From Pararhizobium_B sp963838155 (GTDB lineage Bacteria > Pseudomonadota > Alphaproteobacteria > Rhizobiales > Rhizobiaceae), in assembly GCA_963838155.1 (NCBI GenBank), contig CAWIQE010000022.1, positions 1 to 64,000 of the forward strand: a DNA stretch of 64,000 nt. Direction: 5' to 3'. A model generated the notes under the pieces. That model was not told the origin of the DNA. It made no database searches and saw nothing but the letters and a program-made list of their open reading frames with translations. Below are positions 50,898 through 59,683 of this stretch, in pieces; within the stretch, counting starts at the first letter, position 1; each line of letters starts with the position of its first letter. A program made the position numbers and the translations under genes.

Positions 50898-52166
50898 ATG
50901 AACCATTTCGACTATCGCGACGGCGTCCTCCATGCCGAAGACGTGGCCATCCCGGAAATCGCGGAGGCCGTCGGCACCCCCTTCTACTGCTATTCGAGCG
51001 CGACGCTGAAGCGGCATTACCAGGTGTTCGCCGACGCCTTTTCCGATATCGACGCGCTCGTCTGCTATGCCATGAAGGCGAACTCCAACCAGGCCGTCCT
51101 CAGGACGCTCGCCCGGCTGGGAGCGGGTGCGGACGTGGTGTCCGGCGGCGAACTCTGCCGGGCCCTCGCCGCCGGCATACCGGCCGACAAGATCCTTTTT
51201 TCCGGCGTCGGCAAGACCGCCTCGGAGATGGACGCGGCGCTCGCGGCCGGCATTCACTGCTTCAACGTCGAGTCGGAACCGGAACTGGAGCTCCTGAGCC
51301 GGCGCGCGGTCGCCGCCGGCCGCGACGCGCCCGTATCCTTCCGCATAAACCCGGACGTCGACGCCCGAACCCACGCCAAGATCTCGACCGGCAGGAAGGA
51401 AGACAAGTTCGGCATATCGTGGCAAAGGGCGCGGGCGGTCTACCAGCGGGCGGCGGAACTGCCGGGCATCGAAGTCGTCGGCATCGACATGCATATCGGC
51501 AGCCAGATCACCGATCTCCAGCCCTATGACGACGCCTTCCGGCTGCTTCGGGAGCTCGTGACCGCGCTCAGGGAAGACGGGCACGACATCCGCCACGTCG
51601 ACCTCGGCGGCGGCCTTGGGATTCCCTACCGCCCGGACGACCCGGCCCCGCCGCTCCCGGCGCAGTACGCCGAAATCGTCAAGAAGCACGTGCGCGACCT
51701 CGGGTGCCGCGTCGTCTTCGAACCCGGCCGCCTGATCGCCGGCAATGCCGGCATTCTCGTGACGAGCGTGCTCTACATCAAGGACGGCGGTTCCCGGACC
51801 TTCGTGATCGTCGACGCCGCGATGAACGATCTCGTGCGGCCGACGCTCTACGAGGCCTATCACGAGATATCGCCGGTGACGATCTCCGCGGCCAGCGCGC
51901 CGCGCATCCGCGCCGACATCGTCGGCCCGGTCTGCGAAAGCGGCGACTATCTCGCCCGGGACCGCGAGATGAGCACGCCGAAACCGGGCGACCTCCTTTC
52001 GATCGGCACCGCCGGCGCCTACGGGGCCGTCCAGGCCGGCACCTACAATACCCGCCCGCTTGTCCCCGAGGTCCTGGTCGACGGCAAGCGCTTCGCGATC
52101 GTTCGCCGCCGCCCCCGCTACGAGGACATGCTCGCACTCGACACCGTGCCGGACTGGCTCGCCTGA
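50898..52166 (+). CDS. lysA: Diaminopimelate decarboxylase
   Basis: A 422-residue PLP enzyme making lysine from meso-diaminopimelate. The PLP Lys60 is in CYAMKANSNQ, the second conserved site is CESGDYLARD, and GGGLGIPY is the phosphate loop. It lies five bases after the lipoprotein stop. This is an operon for arginine and lysine endpoints in Rhizobiales. Confidence 0.96.
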   Translation: MNHFDYRDGVLHAEDVAIPEIAEAVGTPFYCYSSATLKRHYQVFADAFSDIDALVCYAMKANSNQAVLRTLARLGAGADVVSGGELCRALAAGIPADKILFSGVGKTASEMDAALAAGIHCFNVESEPELELLSRRAVAAGRDAPVSFRINPDVDARTHAKISTGRKEDKFGISWQRARAVYQRAAELPGIEVVGIDMHIGSQITDLQPYDDAFRLLRELVTALREDGHDIRHVDLGGGLGIPYRPDDPAPPLPAQYAEIVKKHVRDLGCRVVFEPGRLIAGNAGILVTSVLYIKDGGSRTFVIVDAAMNDLVRPTLYEAYHEISPVTISAASAPRIRADIVGPVCESGDYLARDREMSTPKPGDLLSIGTAGAYGAVQAGTYNTRPLVPEVLVDGKRFAIVRRRPRYEDMLALDTVPDWLA

Positions 52167-52293
52167 GCGGCGCTTCGAAGACCGGCCTCTTCCGCCGGGC
52201 GCGGCCCCCTGCGCAGAAATGTCGCGGCCGGCCTCGCCTTCGCCGTAAAGAATGCTATTCTTCGGGCGTTGGACGCGTGAGGAGTTTTCGCGC

Positions 52294-54912
52294 ATGGCCG
52301 TCCCCAAGGCGGATGACCAGTCTTCAGCATCCGCACCCATGGCTGCAAGGCTGAAAGCCCGGATCGCCCGCAAGCGCACGGCGATGCGTCTCGTCGTGGT
52401 CGCCGAGCGCATCTGGCCGCTCCTCGTGCCGGTGCTGTGCGTGGCGGCGCTGTACGTTTCCCTGTCCTGGTTCGGCTATTTCCACGCCGTGCCCCTATGG
52501 GCCCGCGTGGCGACGCTCGCGCTCCTGCTGGCCGGCCTCGGATGGTCCCTCTGGGGACTGCGCACCTTCCGCTGGCCCGACCGCGATGCGGTCGACCGGC
52601 GGCTGGAAGAGGTCAATCGCATCCGCCACCAGGCGCTCGCGGTCCAGGACGACCGGCTCGAGAACGAGACGGGCTTCTCCCGCGCGCTCTGGCTCGAGCA
52701 CCAGCGCCGCATGGTCGAGCGCATCGCCGCCCTCCGGACCGGCATGCCGGAGCCGGACACCCCGCGGCGCGACCCCTATGCGTTGCGGGCGCTCGTCCTG
52801 CTCCTCTTCGTGACCGCCTTCGCCTATTCCTATTCCAACCGCGCCGGATTTCTCGGCGACGCGCTGTCGCTGTCGGCACCCGCGGCGCCGGCCGCCCCGG
52901 CTCGAATCGACGCATGGATCACCCCGCCCGCCTATACCGGACGCGCGCCGATCTTCCTGACCCGCGCCGAGGGCGACGTGCCCCAGGCCCTCTCGCTGCC
53001 CGCCGGCAGCGAGGTCACCGTCCGCATCAGCGGCGGCAAGTCGCCGACGGTGACCTATCGGAAAGACGGCGACGCCTCCGCCAGCCCTGTTCCGTCCGCC
53101 GGCCCGGCGGCGCCGTCCGGACAGGCTGCCGACGAGCCCGGTTCCAATGCCCTGACCTACCGTTTCAAGCCGGCCGGCGATGGCGAACTGGCCGTTGCCG
53201 AGGGCTCCGAGGCGAAGTCCTGGAGCTTCGCCGTCATCCCCGACGCGGCTCCCACGATCGCCTTCGACGGAAAGCCGAAGAGCACCGCCAACGGATCCCT
53301 CGAGCTGGGCTATCGGGTCGGCGACGACTACGGCGTGGCGAAGGCCCGCGCGGTCATCGTCCCCGCCGATCCGCCCGCAAAGGGCGCGCACCCGCTCTAC
53401 AAGCCGCCGGAGTTCCCCTTGAGCCTGCCCGGCGGCGGCGCGAAATCCGGCAAGGCCACCACGAACAGGGATCTGACCGACCACCCGCTCGCGGGACAGC
53501 GGGTCCGGATCACGCTGGTGGCGACCGACGGCGCCGGCCAGGAAGGGCGCAGCAAGACGATCGTGACGACGCTGCCGGAACGATATTTCTACAACCCGCT
53601 GGCGCGCGCCGTGGTGGAGCAGCGCCGCACCTTCGCCCTCGACACCGACAGGCTGCCGCGCGCCATCGAACTCGCCGATGCCCTCACGACGGCGCCGGAG
53701 GAGACGATCAAGAGCCCGTCAAACTTCCTGCTCCTGAGGAGCGCCAGGGAGCGCATGGCCCTGGCGCGCAACGACGACATGCTGCGCGAAACCGCCGACT
53801 ATCTCTGGCAGATCGCGCTCGGCCTGGAGAACGGCAATCTGTCGCTCGCCCAGCAACGCCTGCGCGACGCGCAGCGCGCCCTCTCCGAAGCGCTGAAGAA
53901 CAAGGCGCCCGACGCCGAGATTTCCCGCCTGATGAAAGAGCTGCGCCAGGCGATGAACGACTTCCTGCAGGAAATGGCCAAGCAGGCCATGAAGAACCCC
54001 CAGCAGATGACGCGCCTGCCGGACAACATGCAGAACGTCCTGCGCCAGCAGGACCTGCAGCGCATGATGGACCAGATCGAGAACCTCGCCCGTTCGGGGC
54101 AGCGCCAGCAGGCCGAGCAGCTGCTCTCGCAATTGCAGCAGATGATGAACAATCTGCAGGCCGGGCGCTCGCAACGCGGACGGCAGCAGTCCAACGGACC
54201 GATGCGCCAGCAGATGGACAAGCTCGGCGAATTGCTCCAGCAGCAGCAGCAGCTGATGGACCAGACCTACCGGCTGGACCGGCAGCTGCAGGACAGGACG
54301 CAGCGCGGCGACGGCCAGCAGGACGGGCAGCAGCAGCCGGGCCCGCAACAGGGCCAGCAGGGTCAGCAGGGCCAGCAGGGCCAGGGCGAACAAGGGAAGC
54401 CGATGACGCCCGATGAGCTGCGTCAGGCCCTGAGGCAGTTGCAGCGCCAGCAGCAGAGCCTCCGCGACCAGCTCGGCAAGCTCCAGCAGGCGCTGAAGGG
54501 CCTCGGCATAAAGCCCGGCAAGGGCTTCGGCGATGCCGATCAGGCGATGGGCAACGCGACCGGCGCCCTCGGCAAGGGCGACGGAGAGCGTGCGGTCGGC
54601 GAGCAGGGCCGCGCGCTGCAGGCCCTGCGCCAGGGCGCCCAGAACATGATGAACCAGATGATGCAGGCGATGGGCCAGGGACAGGGCCAGGGCCAGAACA
54701 CCGGCGACCGGCTCGGCCGCAACGACCGAGACCCCCTCGGCCGGCCGCGGTCGACCTCCGGACCCGATTTCGGCGACCAGGTGAAGATCCCCGACGAGAT
54801 CGACATCCAGCGCGCCCGCGAAATACTCAACCAGATACGCAAGCGCCTTGGAGACGCCCTGAGCCCGGCGCTCGAAAAGCAGTATCTCGAACGCCTGCTG
54901 GACATGAATTAG
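52294..54912 (+). CDS. TIGR02302 family (DUF4175) large membrane protein, Gln-rich
   Basis: An 872-residue protein. Two helices near the N-terminus (about 40-62, 70-90) and one at about 163-181 place most of it outside the cytoplasm. DUF4175 domain follows, with MDHPLAGQRVRITLVATDGA-type beta segments and ALDTDRLPRAIELADAL. From about residue 560 the protein is rich in Gln, Met and Gly, with many QQ and QQGQ tracts (about 565-830), predicted coiled-coil or disordered. The end (IDIQRAREILNQIRKRLG) is conserved. Function unknown. GAGGAG is nine bases before the ATG; an earlier ATG (52252) lacks a site. The stop codon lies in a family A repeat. Confidence 0.87.
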   Translation: MAVPKADDQSSASAPMAARLKARIARKRTAMRLVVVAERIWPLLVPVLCVAALYVSLSWFGYFHAVPLWARVATLALLLAGLGWSLWGLRTFRWPDRDAVDRRLEEVNRIRHQALAVQDDRLENETGFSRALWLEHQRRMVERIAALRTGMPEPDTPRRDPYALRALVLLLFVTAFAYSYSNRAGFLGDALSLSAPAAPAAPARIDAWITPPAYTGRAPIFLTRAEGDVPQALSLPAGSEVTVRISGGKSPTVTYRKDGDASASPVPSAGPAAPSGQAADEPGSNALTYRFKPAGDGELAVAEGSEAKSWSFAVIPDAAPTIAFDGKPKSTANGSLELGYRVGDDYGVAKARAVIVPADPPAKGAHPLYKPPEFPLSLPGGGAKSGKATTNRDLTDHPLAGQRVRITLVATDGAGQEGRSKTIVTTLPERYFYNPLARAVVEQRRTFALDTDRLPRAIELADALTTAPEETIKSPSNFLLLRSARERMALARNDDMLRETADYLWQIALGLENGNLSLAQQRLRDAQRALSEALKNKAPDAEISRLMKELRQAMNDFLQEMAKQAMKNPQQMTRLPDNMQNVLRQQDLQRMMDQIENLARSGQRQQAEQLLSQLQQMMNNLQAGRSQRGRQQSNGPMRQQMDKLGELLQQQQQLMDQTYRLDRQLQDRTQRGDGQQDGQQQPGPQQGQQGQQGQQGQGEQGKPMTPDELRQALRQLQRQQQSLRDQLGKLQQALKGLGIKPGKGFGDADQAMGNATGALGKGDGERAVGEQGRALQALRQGAQNMMNQMMQAMGQGQGQGQNTGDRLGRNDRDPLGRPRSTSGPDFGDQVKIPDEIDIQRAREILNQIRKRLGDALSPALEKQYLERLLDMN

Positions 54913-54965
54913 AGCGCTTCCAGGAAAAGTGGAAACCGGTTTTCCGTCCGGAAGCGCGTAAAGAA
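54910..54965 (+). repeat. Family A repeat, hairpin 1 only; starts in the TIGR02302 stop codon
   Basis: It begins tagagcgcttcc and ends ggaagcgcg. The hairpin-2 half is missing. Only about two bases separate it from the next copy. Confidence 0.9.
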
Positions 54966-54967
54966 AC

Positions 54968-55070
54968 AAGCGCTTCCAGGAAAAGTGGGAACCGGTTTTC
55001 CGTCCGGAAGCGCGCAAAAACAATGCGTTGGAGCCTGTTCGCGATTCCGTGAAACGCGGACAGGCTCTGG
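54968..55070 (+). repeat. Family A repeat, full length (reference copy)
   Basis: Hairpin 1 pairs GCGCTTCC with GGAAGCGC, and inside it GGAAAA/GGGAA with TTTTCC. A 15-20 nt linker follows. Hairpin 2 is gagcctgttcgcg with cgcggacaggctc around a loop attccgtgaaa. Length ~103 bp. Unlike other copies it lacks the terminal CTAG on the left because it abuts another copy. Confidence 0.92.
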
Positions 55071-55110
55071 AGCGCCTCGGCCCGGCGCCGGTGCCGGGCG
55101 CTCCGGACCG

Positions 55111-55470
55111 TCAGGCGGCCAGCGCCGCGGTCACGGCCGTCCGGATGCCGGGCAGCGTGAAGGGCTTGTCGACCACGTCGACGATGATCCTGCTGAGGTC
55201 GTCGGCGCGCTCCCGCTGGTCGGCGAACCCCGTCATCAGCAGGATCTTGACGAGCGGAAATTCCCCGGCGGTACGGCGGGCGAGCTCGATCCCGTCCATC
55301 GCCGGCATGCGGATATCCGACAGCAGAAGATCGTAAGCGCCGCTGCGCAAGGCGCTGAGGCCTTCCTCGCCGTCGCCGGCCTCGGTCGTTTCGTGTCCGT
55401 CCAGACGAAGCGCCCGCGCGACGAACCCGCGCAGCGCTTCTTCGTCTTCGGCAATAAGGATGCGTGCCAT
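55111..55470 (-). CDS. cpdR: Response regulator CpdR
   Basis: A 119-residue single-domain receiver. Phospho-Asp is about residue 52 (LLLSDIRMPAMDG), acidic pocket EDE at 8-10 and Lys in VVDKPF (about 102). It matches the CpdR group, whose unphosphorylated form is an adaptor for ClpXP in Caulobacter, and controls cell-cycle protein turnover via CckA-ChpT. No kinase gene is local, as usual. Family A repeats lie at both sides. Confidence 0.9.
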   Translation of the reverse strand: MARILIAEDEEALRGFVARALRLDGHETTEAGDGEEGLSALRSGAYDLLLSDIRMPAMDGIELARRTAGEFPLVKILLMTGFADQRERADDLSRIIVDVVDKPFTLPGIRTAVTAALAA

Positions 55471-55483
55471 TGATGTCTCCGTC

Positions 55484-55588
55484 TAAAGCGCTTCCAGGAA
55501 AAGTGGAAACCGGTTTTCCGTCCGGAAGCGCGTAAAAACTACGAGGTAGAGCATGTCCGCGATTCCGTGAAACGCGGACACGCTCTTG
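55484..55588 (+). repeat. Family A repeat, full length, upstream of cpdR
   Basis: It begins ctaaagcgcttcc. Hairpin 2 pairs gagcatgtccgcg with cgcggacacgctc: there is one A-C mismatch. It fills most of the gap between cpdR and hpt, both on the minus strand, and so sits in the cpdR upstream region. Confidence 0.9.
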
Positions 55589-55709
55589 ACGCGGGGTCGA
55601 TGGGCCCGGACGCGCGCTGCCGGCTCGCCGTGCGGATCGGCACCGGTCGTAAGGCTCCCCGGCTTGTCCCGAATTGAACACGGGATTGGTTTTTGTCCGG
55701 TAAACGCGA

Positions 55710-56252
55710 TCAGGCGTCGCCGGTGACAACACCGACGAACGGCAGCTCCCGGAAGGCGTAGGACACATCCATCCCGTAGCCGACGACGAAATAGTCGGGG
55801 CACTCGAATCCGACGAAATCGGCTTCCAGCGTGCCCTTCCGCCGCGAGCGCTTGTCGAGCAGCACCGCTATCGAGACGCTGGCGGCGCCCCGTTCCAGCA
55901 TCAGGTCCCGCGCGAAGCGCAGGGTGTTGCCGGATTCCAGGATATCGTCGATCAGGAGGACGTCGCGCCCGGCGACGTCGGAGTCGATGTCCTTGATGAT
56001 TTTCACGCCCTGGCTGAGCGTTCCCTTGCCGTAGCTCGACAGCGTGATGAACTCCACCTCCGGCGCGAGGTTCACCGCATGCAGCGCCCGGATCAGATCG
56101 GCGGCGAAGATGAAGGACCCCTTGAGGATCGATATCACCAGCAGGTCGCGTTGGGGACGCGCCGCGATCTCGGCCGCGAGCGCAAGGTTGCGCGCGGCGA
56201 TCTGGGGGGCGGAGAACAGGATGTCTATGTTCTTTCCGCGAACGACGGGCAT
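55710..56252 (-). CDS. hpt: Hypoxanthine phosphoribosyltransferase
   Basis: A 180-residue purine-salvage enzyme. The PRPP-binding VLLIDDILESGNTL, the catalytic-loop LSSYGKGT (Ser-Tyr) and ISILKGSFIFAADLIR are present. The ATG at 56252 is preferred, with GGAAA upstream; the longer frame to 56339 is not homologous. It lies between cpdR and a small membrane protein gene. Relation to the upstream gene: 90 bp gap, same strand. Confidence 0.94.
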   Translation of the reverse strand: MPVVRGKNIDILFSAPQIAARNLALAAEIAARPQRDLLVISILKGSFIFAADLIRALHAVNLAPEVEFITLSSYGKGTLSQGVKIIKDIDSDVAGRDVLLIDDILESGNTLRFARDLMLERGAASVSIAVLLDKRSRRKGTLEADFVGFECPDYFVVGYGMDVSYAFRELPFVGVVTGDA

Positions 56253-56342
56253 GGCGGTTTCCTGTGCAGTCGGGGATGGCCTCGCGCCGAAAGCCGGGGC
56301 CGGCCGCAGTTTCATGGACGATCCGGATGGATTGTTCAACCG

Positions 56343-56816
56343 CTATCGGGCCGCAGCCTTCCGGGAATCGTCGTCGATGATGGCGACGCGCAGCCCGTCG
56401 ACCGTGGAGACACCGGAAATGACGAGCGGCGTGCCGGCGACGGCCTCCCCGCCGAACAGCCGGGCGAACACCGCGTGGCCACCGAATATCCAGAAACTCG
56501 TGGCACAAAGGCCGGCGAGCGCCACCGGGAACAGTCTCGAACGGACCCGCGACTTGACGGCCGTGGTCTTACCGCCGGGAACAGGCCGCGCCATGCGCCG
56601 CGCGAACGAAGAGGCGTCGGCCTCGGGGGCGATCGGGCCGGGCTCCGCCTTTGCCGGCGGCTCCGACGCAATGTCCTCGAATTCCGCGTCGATGATGGGC
56701 ATGATCGGAAACGCGGGACGGAAATGGCTCACATGCACATGAATCTCCGGAGCGATCAGATCTGCGTTGTCGCGCCTGGACGCGTGCGGGCGTCTGCGCT
56801 GCCGGCCTGCTGCCAT
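56343..56816 (-). CDS. Hypothetical single-pass membrane protein next to ftsE
   Basis: A 157-residue protein that I do not recognise by sequence. It has an Arg-rich start (AAGRQRRRPHASRRD), an acidic middle with IIDAEFEDIASEPPA, and one membrane helix (LFPVALAGLCATSFWIFGG, about 105-123) with a short end. In many Rhizobiales the gene at this place codes for an MJ0042-type zinc-ribbon membrane protein. The zinc-ribbon Cys pairs are not seen here, but the helix and tail fit. GAGGA is five bases before the ATG at 56816; a start at 56702 is also possible. Confidence 0.65.
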   Translation of the reverse strand: MAAGRQRRRPHASRRDNADLIAPEIHVHVSHFRPAFPIMPIIDAEFEDIASEPPAKAEPGPIAPEADASSFARRMARPVPGGKTTAVKSRVRSRLFPVALAGLCATSFWIFGGHAVFARLFGGEAVAGTPLVISGVSTVDGLRVAIIDDDSRKAAAR

Positions 56817-57076
56817 CTCGTCCTCGCGCTGTCGCGTGCCGTCCGGCGCCGGCATCCGCCTCCGCCGACCGGTTGGCCCTTGATCCGTTCCTTTCCGAGA
56901 CGTAAACGCGACTGGTTAACAAATCGCAAACACCGCCGCCGTCGCCCGCCTCCGGCGCTGAAAATTAACCGAGCGTTAATGCCGTTCGGCGACGCTCGGC
57001 CCGACGCTCGGTGTGGCGCTCGGGCCGGCGACCGAAACAGGCACGCACCGCTCACCGCACTTACGGGACGACCCAC

Positions 57077-57736
57077 TTGATCCATTTCGAAAACGTCGGA
57101 TTGCGCTACGGCATGGGGCCGGAGATCCTTCGCGACCTGACCTTCGACATACCGGCACGGTCCTTCCAGTTCCTCACCGGCCCTTCGGGGGCCGGCAAGA
57201 CCACGATGCTCCGGCTTCTCTTCATGTCGCTGATGCCGACGCGCGGCCTCATCACCATGTTCGACCGCGACATTTCCGTGGTGCCCAACGCCGATCTGCC
57301 GATGCTGCGCCGGCGCATCGGCATCGTCTTCCAGGACTTCCGTCTGCTCGACCACCTGACGACCTACGAGAACGTCGCCCTGCCGCTCCGGGTGCGGGGC
57401 AAGGCGGAATCGACCTATCGCAGCGACGTCATCGAGCTGTTGAGATGGGTCGGCCTCGGCGAAAGGGTGAACGTGCTGCCCCCGGTCCTTTCGGGCGGCG
57501 AGAAGCAGCGCGCCGCGATCGCCCGCGCCCTCATCGACCAGCCAGAGATCCTGCTCGCCGACGAGCCGACCGGCAACGTCGACCCGCCCATGGCGCGCCG
57601 GCTGCTGAAGCTGTTCCTCGAACTGAACAGGCTCGGAACCGCCGTCGTGATCGCCACCCACGATCTCACGCTGATGGACCAGATCGGCGCCCGTCGCATG
57701 ATCCTGCACCAGGGGCGGCTCGAAATCTATGACTGA
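57077..57736 (+). CDS. ftsE: Cell division ATP-binding protein FtsE
   Basis: A 219-residue ABC ATPase that with FtsX controls peptidoglycan amidases at the septum. Walker A GPSGAGKTT (35-43), signature LSGGEKQR and Walker B LLADEPTGN are complete. The start is TTG at 57077 giving M-I-H-F-E-N-V-G, matching the family; no ATG is usable. Its stop overlaps the ftsX start by 8 bp, so the two are coupled. Confidence 0.95.
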   Translation: MIHFENVGLRYGMGPEILRDLTFDIPARSFQFLTGPSGAGKTTMLRLLFMSLMPTRGLITMFDRDISVVPNADLPMLRRRIGIVFQDFRLLDHLTTYENVALPLRVRGKAESTYRSDVIELLRWVGLGERVNVLPPVLSGGEKQRAAIARALIDQPEILLADEPTGNVDPPMARRLLKLFLELNRLGTAVVIATHDLTLMDQIGARRMILHQGRLEIYD

Positions 57737-58733
57737 ACCGGCCCGCACGACCGGCACGCGGAACGCGTCGGCCCCGCGCAGGCCGGCAGGGCCGCGGCTG
57801 CGCCCGACCGGCCCCATCGTCCCGCCGGCGAACGTCTCTGGCAACGCGCTGATGCTCGTCATCGCCATCATGTCCTTCCTGGCATGCCTGACGCTCGGCG
57901 CCGTCAGCATGATTCGCGCAAGCGCCGCGACCTGGGAAAGCCAGATCTCGCGCGAGATCACGATCCAGATCAAGCCGGCGGAAGGCCTCGACATGGCGGC
58001 GGCGCTCGAGCAGGCGCGCACCATCGCGCTCGAATTCTCCGGCGTGACGGGCGCCGAGGTGATGGGCAAGAGCGCGACCGCCCGCCTGCTGCAGCCCTGG
58101 CTCGGCTCCGGCCTCGACATCGACGAACTGCCGGTGCCGCGTCTCGTCGTGGCGACGATCGACGAATCCGCCCCGCCGGATTTCGCCGCCATGCGCACCG
58201 AGCTGCAGAAGAAGATACCCGAGGCCTCCCTCGACGACCACCGAACCTGGGTCGGGCGGCTGGTGTCCATGGCCGAGACGACGGTCCTGATCGGTCTCGG
58301 CATCCTCGCCCTCGTCTTCACCGCCACGGTGCTGACCGTGGTCTTCGCGACCCGCGGGGCGATGTCCGGGAACCGCCACATCGTCGAGGTCCTGCATTTC
58401 GTCGGCGCCGAATCGCGCTTCGTCGCCGCCGAGTTCGAGCGGCATTTCCTGTTCATCGGCCTCAAGGGCGCCTGCGCCGGCGGCGCACTCGCGGCCATGG
58501 CGTTCTCCGTCGCCGGCTTCTGGCAGGGCCTGGAGGTGGCCACGCCCGGCAGCGACCAGACCAGCGCCCTGTTCGGCCGCTTCGCCCTCGGCTTCTGGGG
58601 TTATCTCGGCATCGTCGTCATCATCGGCATCGTCAGCGGCATGACCGCCCTGACGACCCGCTTCACCGTCATCCGCACAATTCACCAGATCGATGCCGAA
58701 CGCGCGGCGGCAGGGTCGGGAGACGTGCCTTGA
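57729..58733 (+). CDS. ftsX: Cell division protein FtsX
   Basis: A 334-residue permease-like protein with four predicted helices: one after a ~40-residue cytoplasmic lead (ALMLVIAIMSFLACLTLGAV), a large periplasmic domain, and three in the C-terminal half. It lacks the catalytic transport core and instead transmits FtsE ATPase motion to amidase activators. Its ATG overlaps the ftsE stop. Confidence 0.93.
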   Translation: MTEPARTTGTRNASAPRRPAGPRLRPTGPIVPPANVSGNALMLVIAIMSFLACLTLGAVSMIRASAATWESQISREITIQIKPAEGLDMAAALEQARTIALEFSGVTGAEVMGKSATARLLQPWLGSGLDIDELPVPRLVVATIDESAPPDFAAMRTELQKKIPEASLDDHRTWVGRLVSMAETTVLIGLGILALVFTATVLTVVFATRGAMSGNRHIVEVLHFVGAESRFVAAEFERHFLFIGLKGACAGGALAAMAFSVAGFWQGLEVATPGSDQTSALFGRFALGFWGYLGIVVIIGIVSGMTALTTRFTVIRTIHQIDAERAAAGSGDVP

Positions 58734-58809
58734 AACCGCGACACGGATGCTTGTGGCGCTTGCCGCGTTCCCGGTGTAGTCCTCGACGACGAGGAGCGGG
58801 ACACAGGCC

Positions 58810-59526
58810 TTGAACGAAACCCCCGACATGCCCGTTGGCACGCGAAGGCGCTCTCGCGCGCGCCTCCTCGGCATCGTCGCCAGCCTGACCGGCGTCCTGA
58901 TGCTCCTGGGACTTGCCGCCTTCGTCGCGGGGTTCCTCGATTTCGCCGAGCGCGTCGTCGAACTGAAGGTCCCCGACCGCTCCGTGAAGGGCGACGCCAT
59001 CGTCGTCCTGACCGGCGGGCAGCAGCGCATCGAGCATGCGCTCGACCTCCTGCGCAGCGGCGCGGCACGCCGCCTGCTCATTTCCGGCGTGAACCCGGCG
59101 ACGACCGGCAGCGAGATCCGCCGGCTGACGAAAAGCTCGAAGACGCTGTTCGCCTGCTGCGTCGACATCGGCCACGACGCCATCGACACCATCGGCAACG
59201 CGTACGAAACCGCCCGCTGGATCGGATCGAACGGCTACCGGCGCGTCTTCCTGGTGACGAACAACTACCACATGCCGCGCAGCCTGCTGGAGCTGCGCCG
59301 GGTGGATCCCCAAACGGAATTCATCCCCTACCCGGTCATCAACAACGACTTGAAGACGCGGAACTGGCTGCACGAACCGCCCGTGGTGCGGCGAATGGTG
59401 ACGGAATACGTCAAATACACCCTGGCGAGGGTCCGCGACTGGCTGGGGCCGCCGGCCGACAGGGGCCTTCGCACCGAAAGGGCGGGCGAACGGGACGCCC
59501 GCCTCATGGGCGGCGGACGGACCTAG
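58810..59526 (+). CDS. YdcF family (DUF218) membrane-anchored protein
   Basis: A 238-residue protein with one N-terminal helix (LGIVASLTGVLMLLGLAAF, about 20-38) and a DUF218 domain: DAIVVLTGGQQRIEHALDLL, RRLLISGVNP and VTNNYHMPRS. The family includes ElyC/SanA, linked to envelope or lipid-carrier metabolism; the exact role is unknown. The start is TTG at 58810 and the ribosome-binding site is weak (GAGGAG is 13 bases away). It follows ftsX by 76 bp and precedes plsC. Confidence 0.83.
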   Translation: MNETPDMPVGTRRRSRARLLGIVASLTGVLMLLGLAAFVAGFLDFAERVVELKVPDRSVKGDAIVVLTGGQQRIEHALDLLRSGAARRLLISGVNPATTGSEIRRLTKSSKTLFACCVDIGHDAIDTIGNAYETARWIGSNGYRRVFLVTNNYHMPRSLLELRRVDPQTEFIPYPVINNDLKTRNWLHEPPVVRRMVTEYVKYTLARVRDWLGPPADRGLRTERAGERDARLMGGGRT

Positions 59527-59683
59527 CTCCGGCCGGCAGACCAGGCAAGCGGGACCGGGGCGCCCGAGCGCGGCTTTTGCGGGAAACGGTTTCCCTTTGC
59601 GGTGCGATGGTGTAACGCAGGTGATCGGCGGCGGTAGGCGGCCGGTCAGACGCAACATCGGACGACGCCATCATTTTCCGCGC

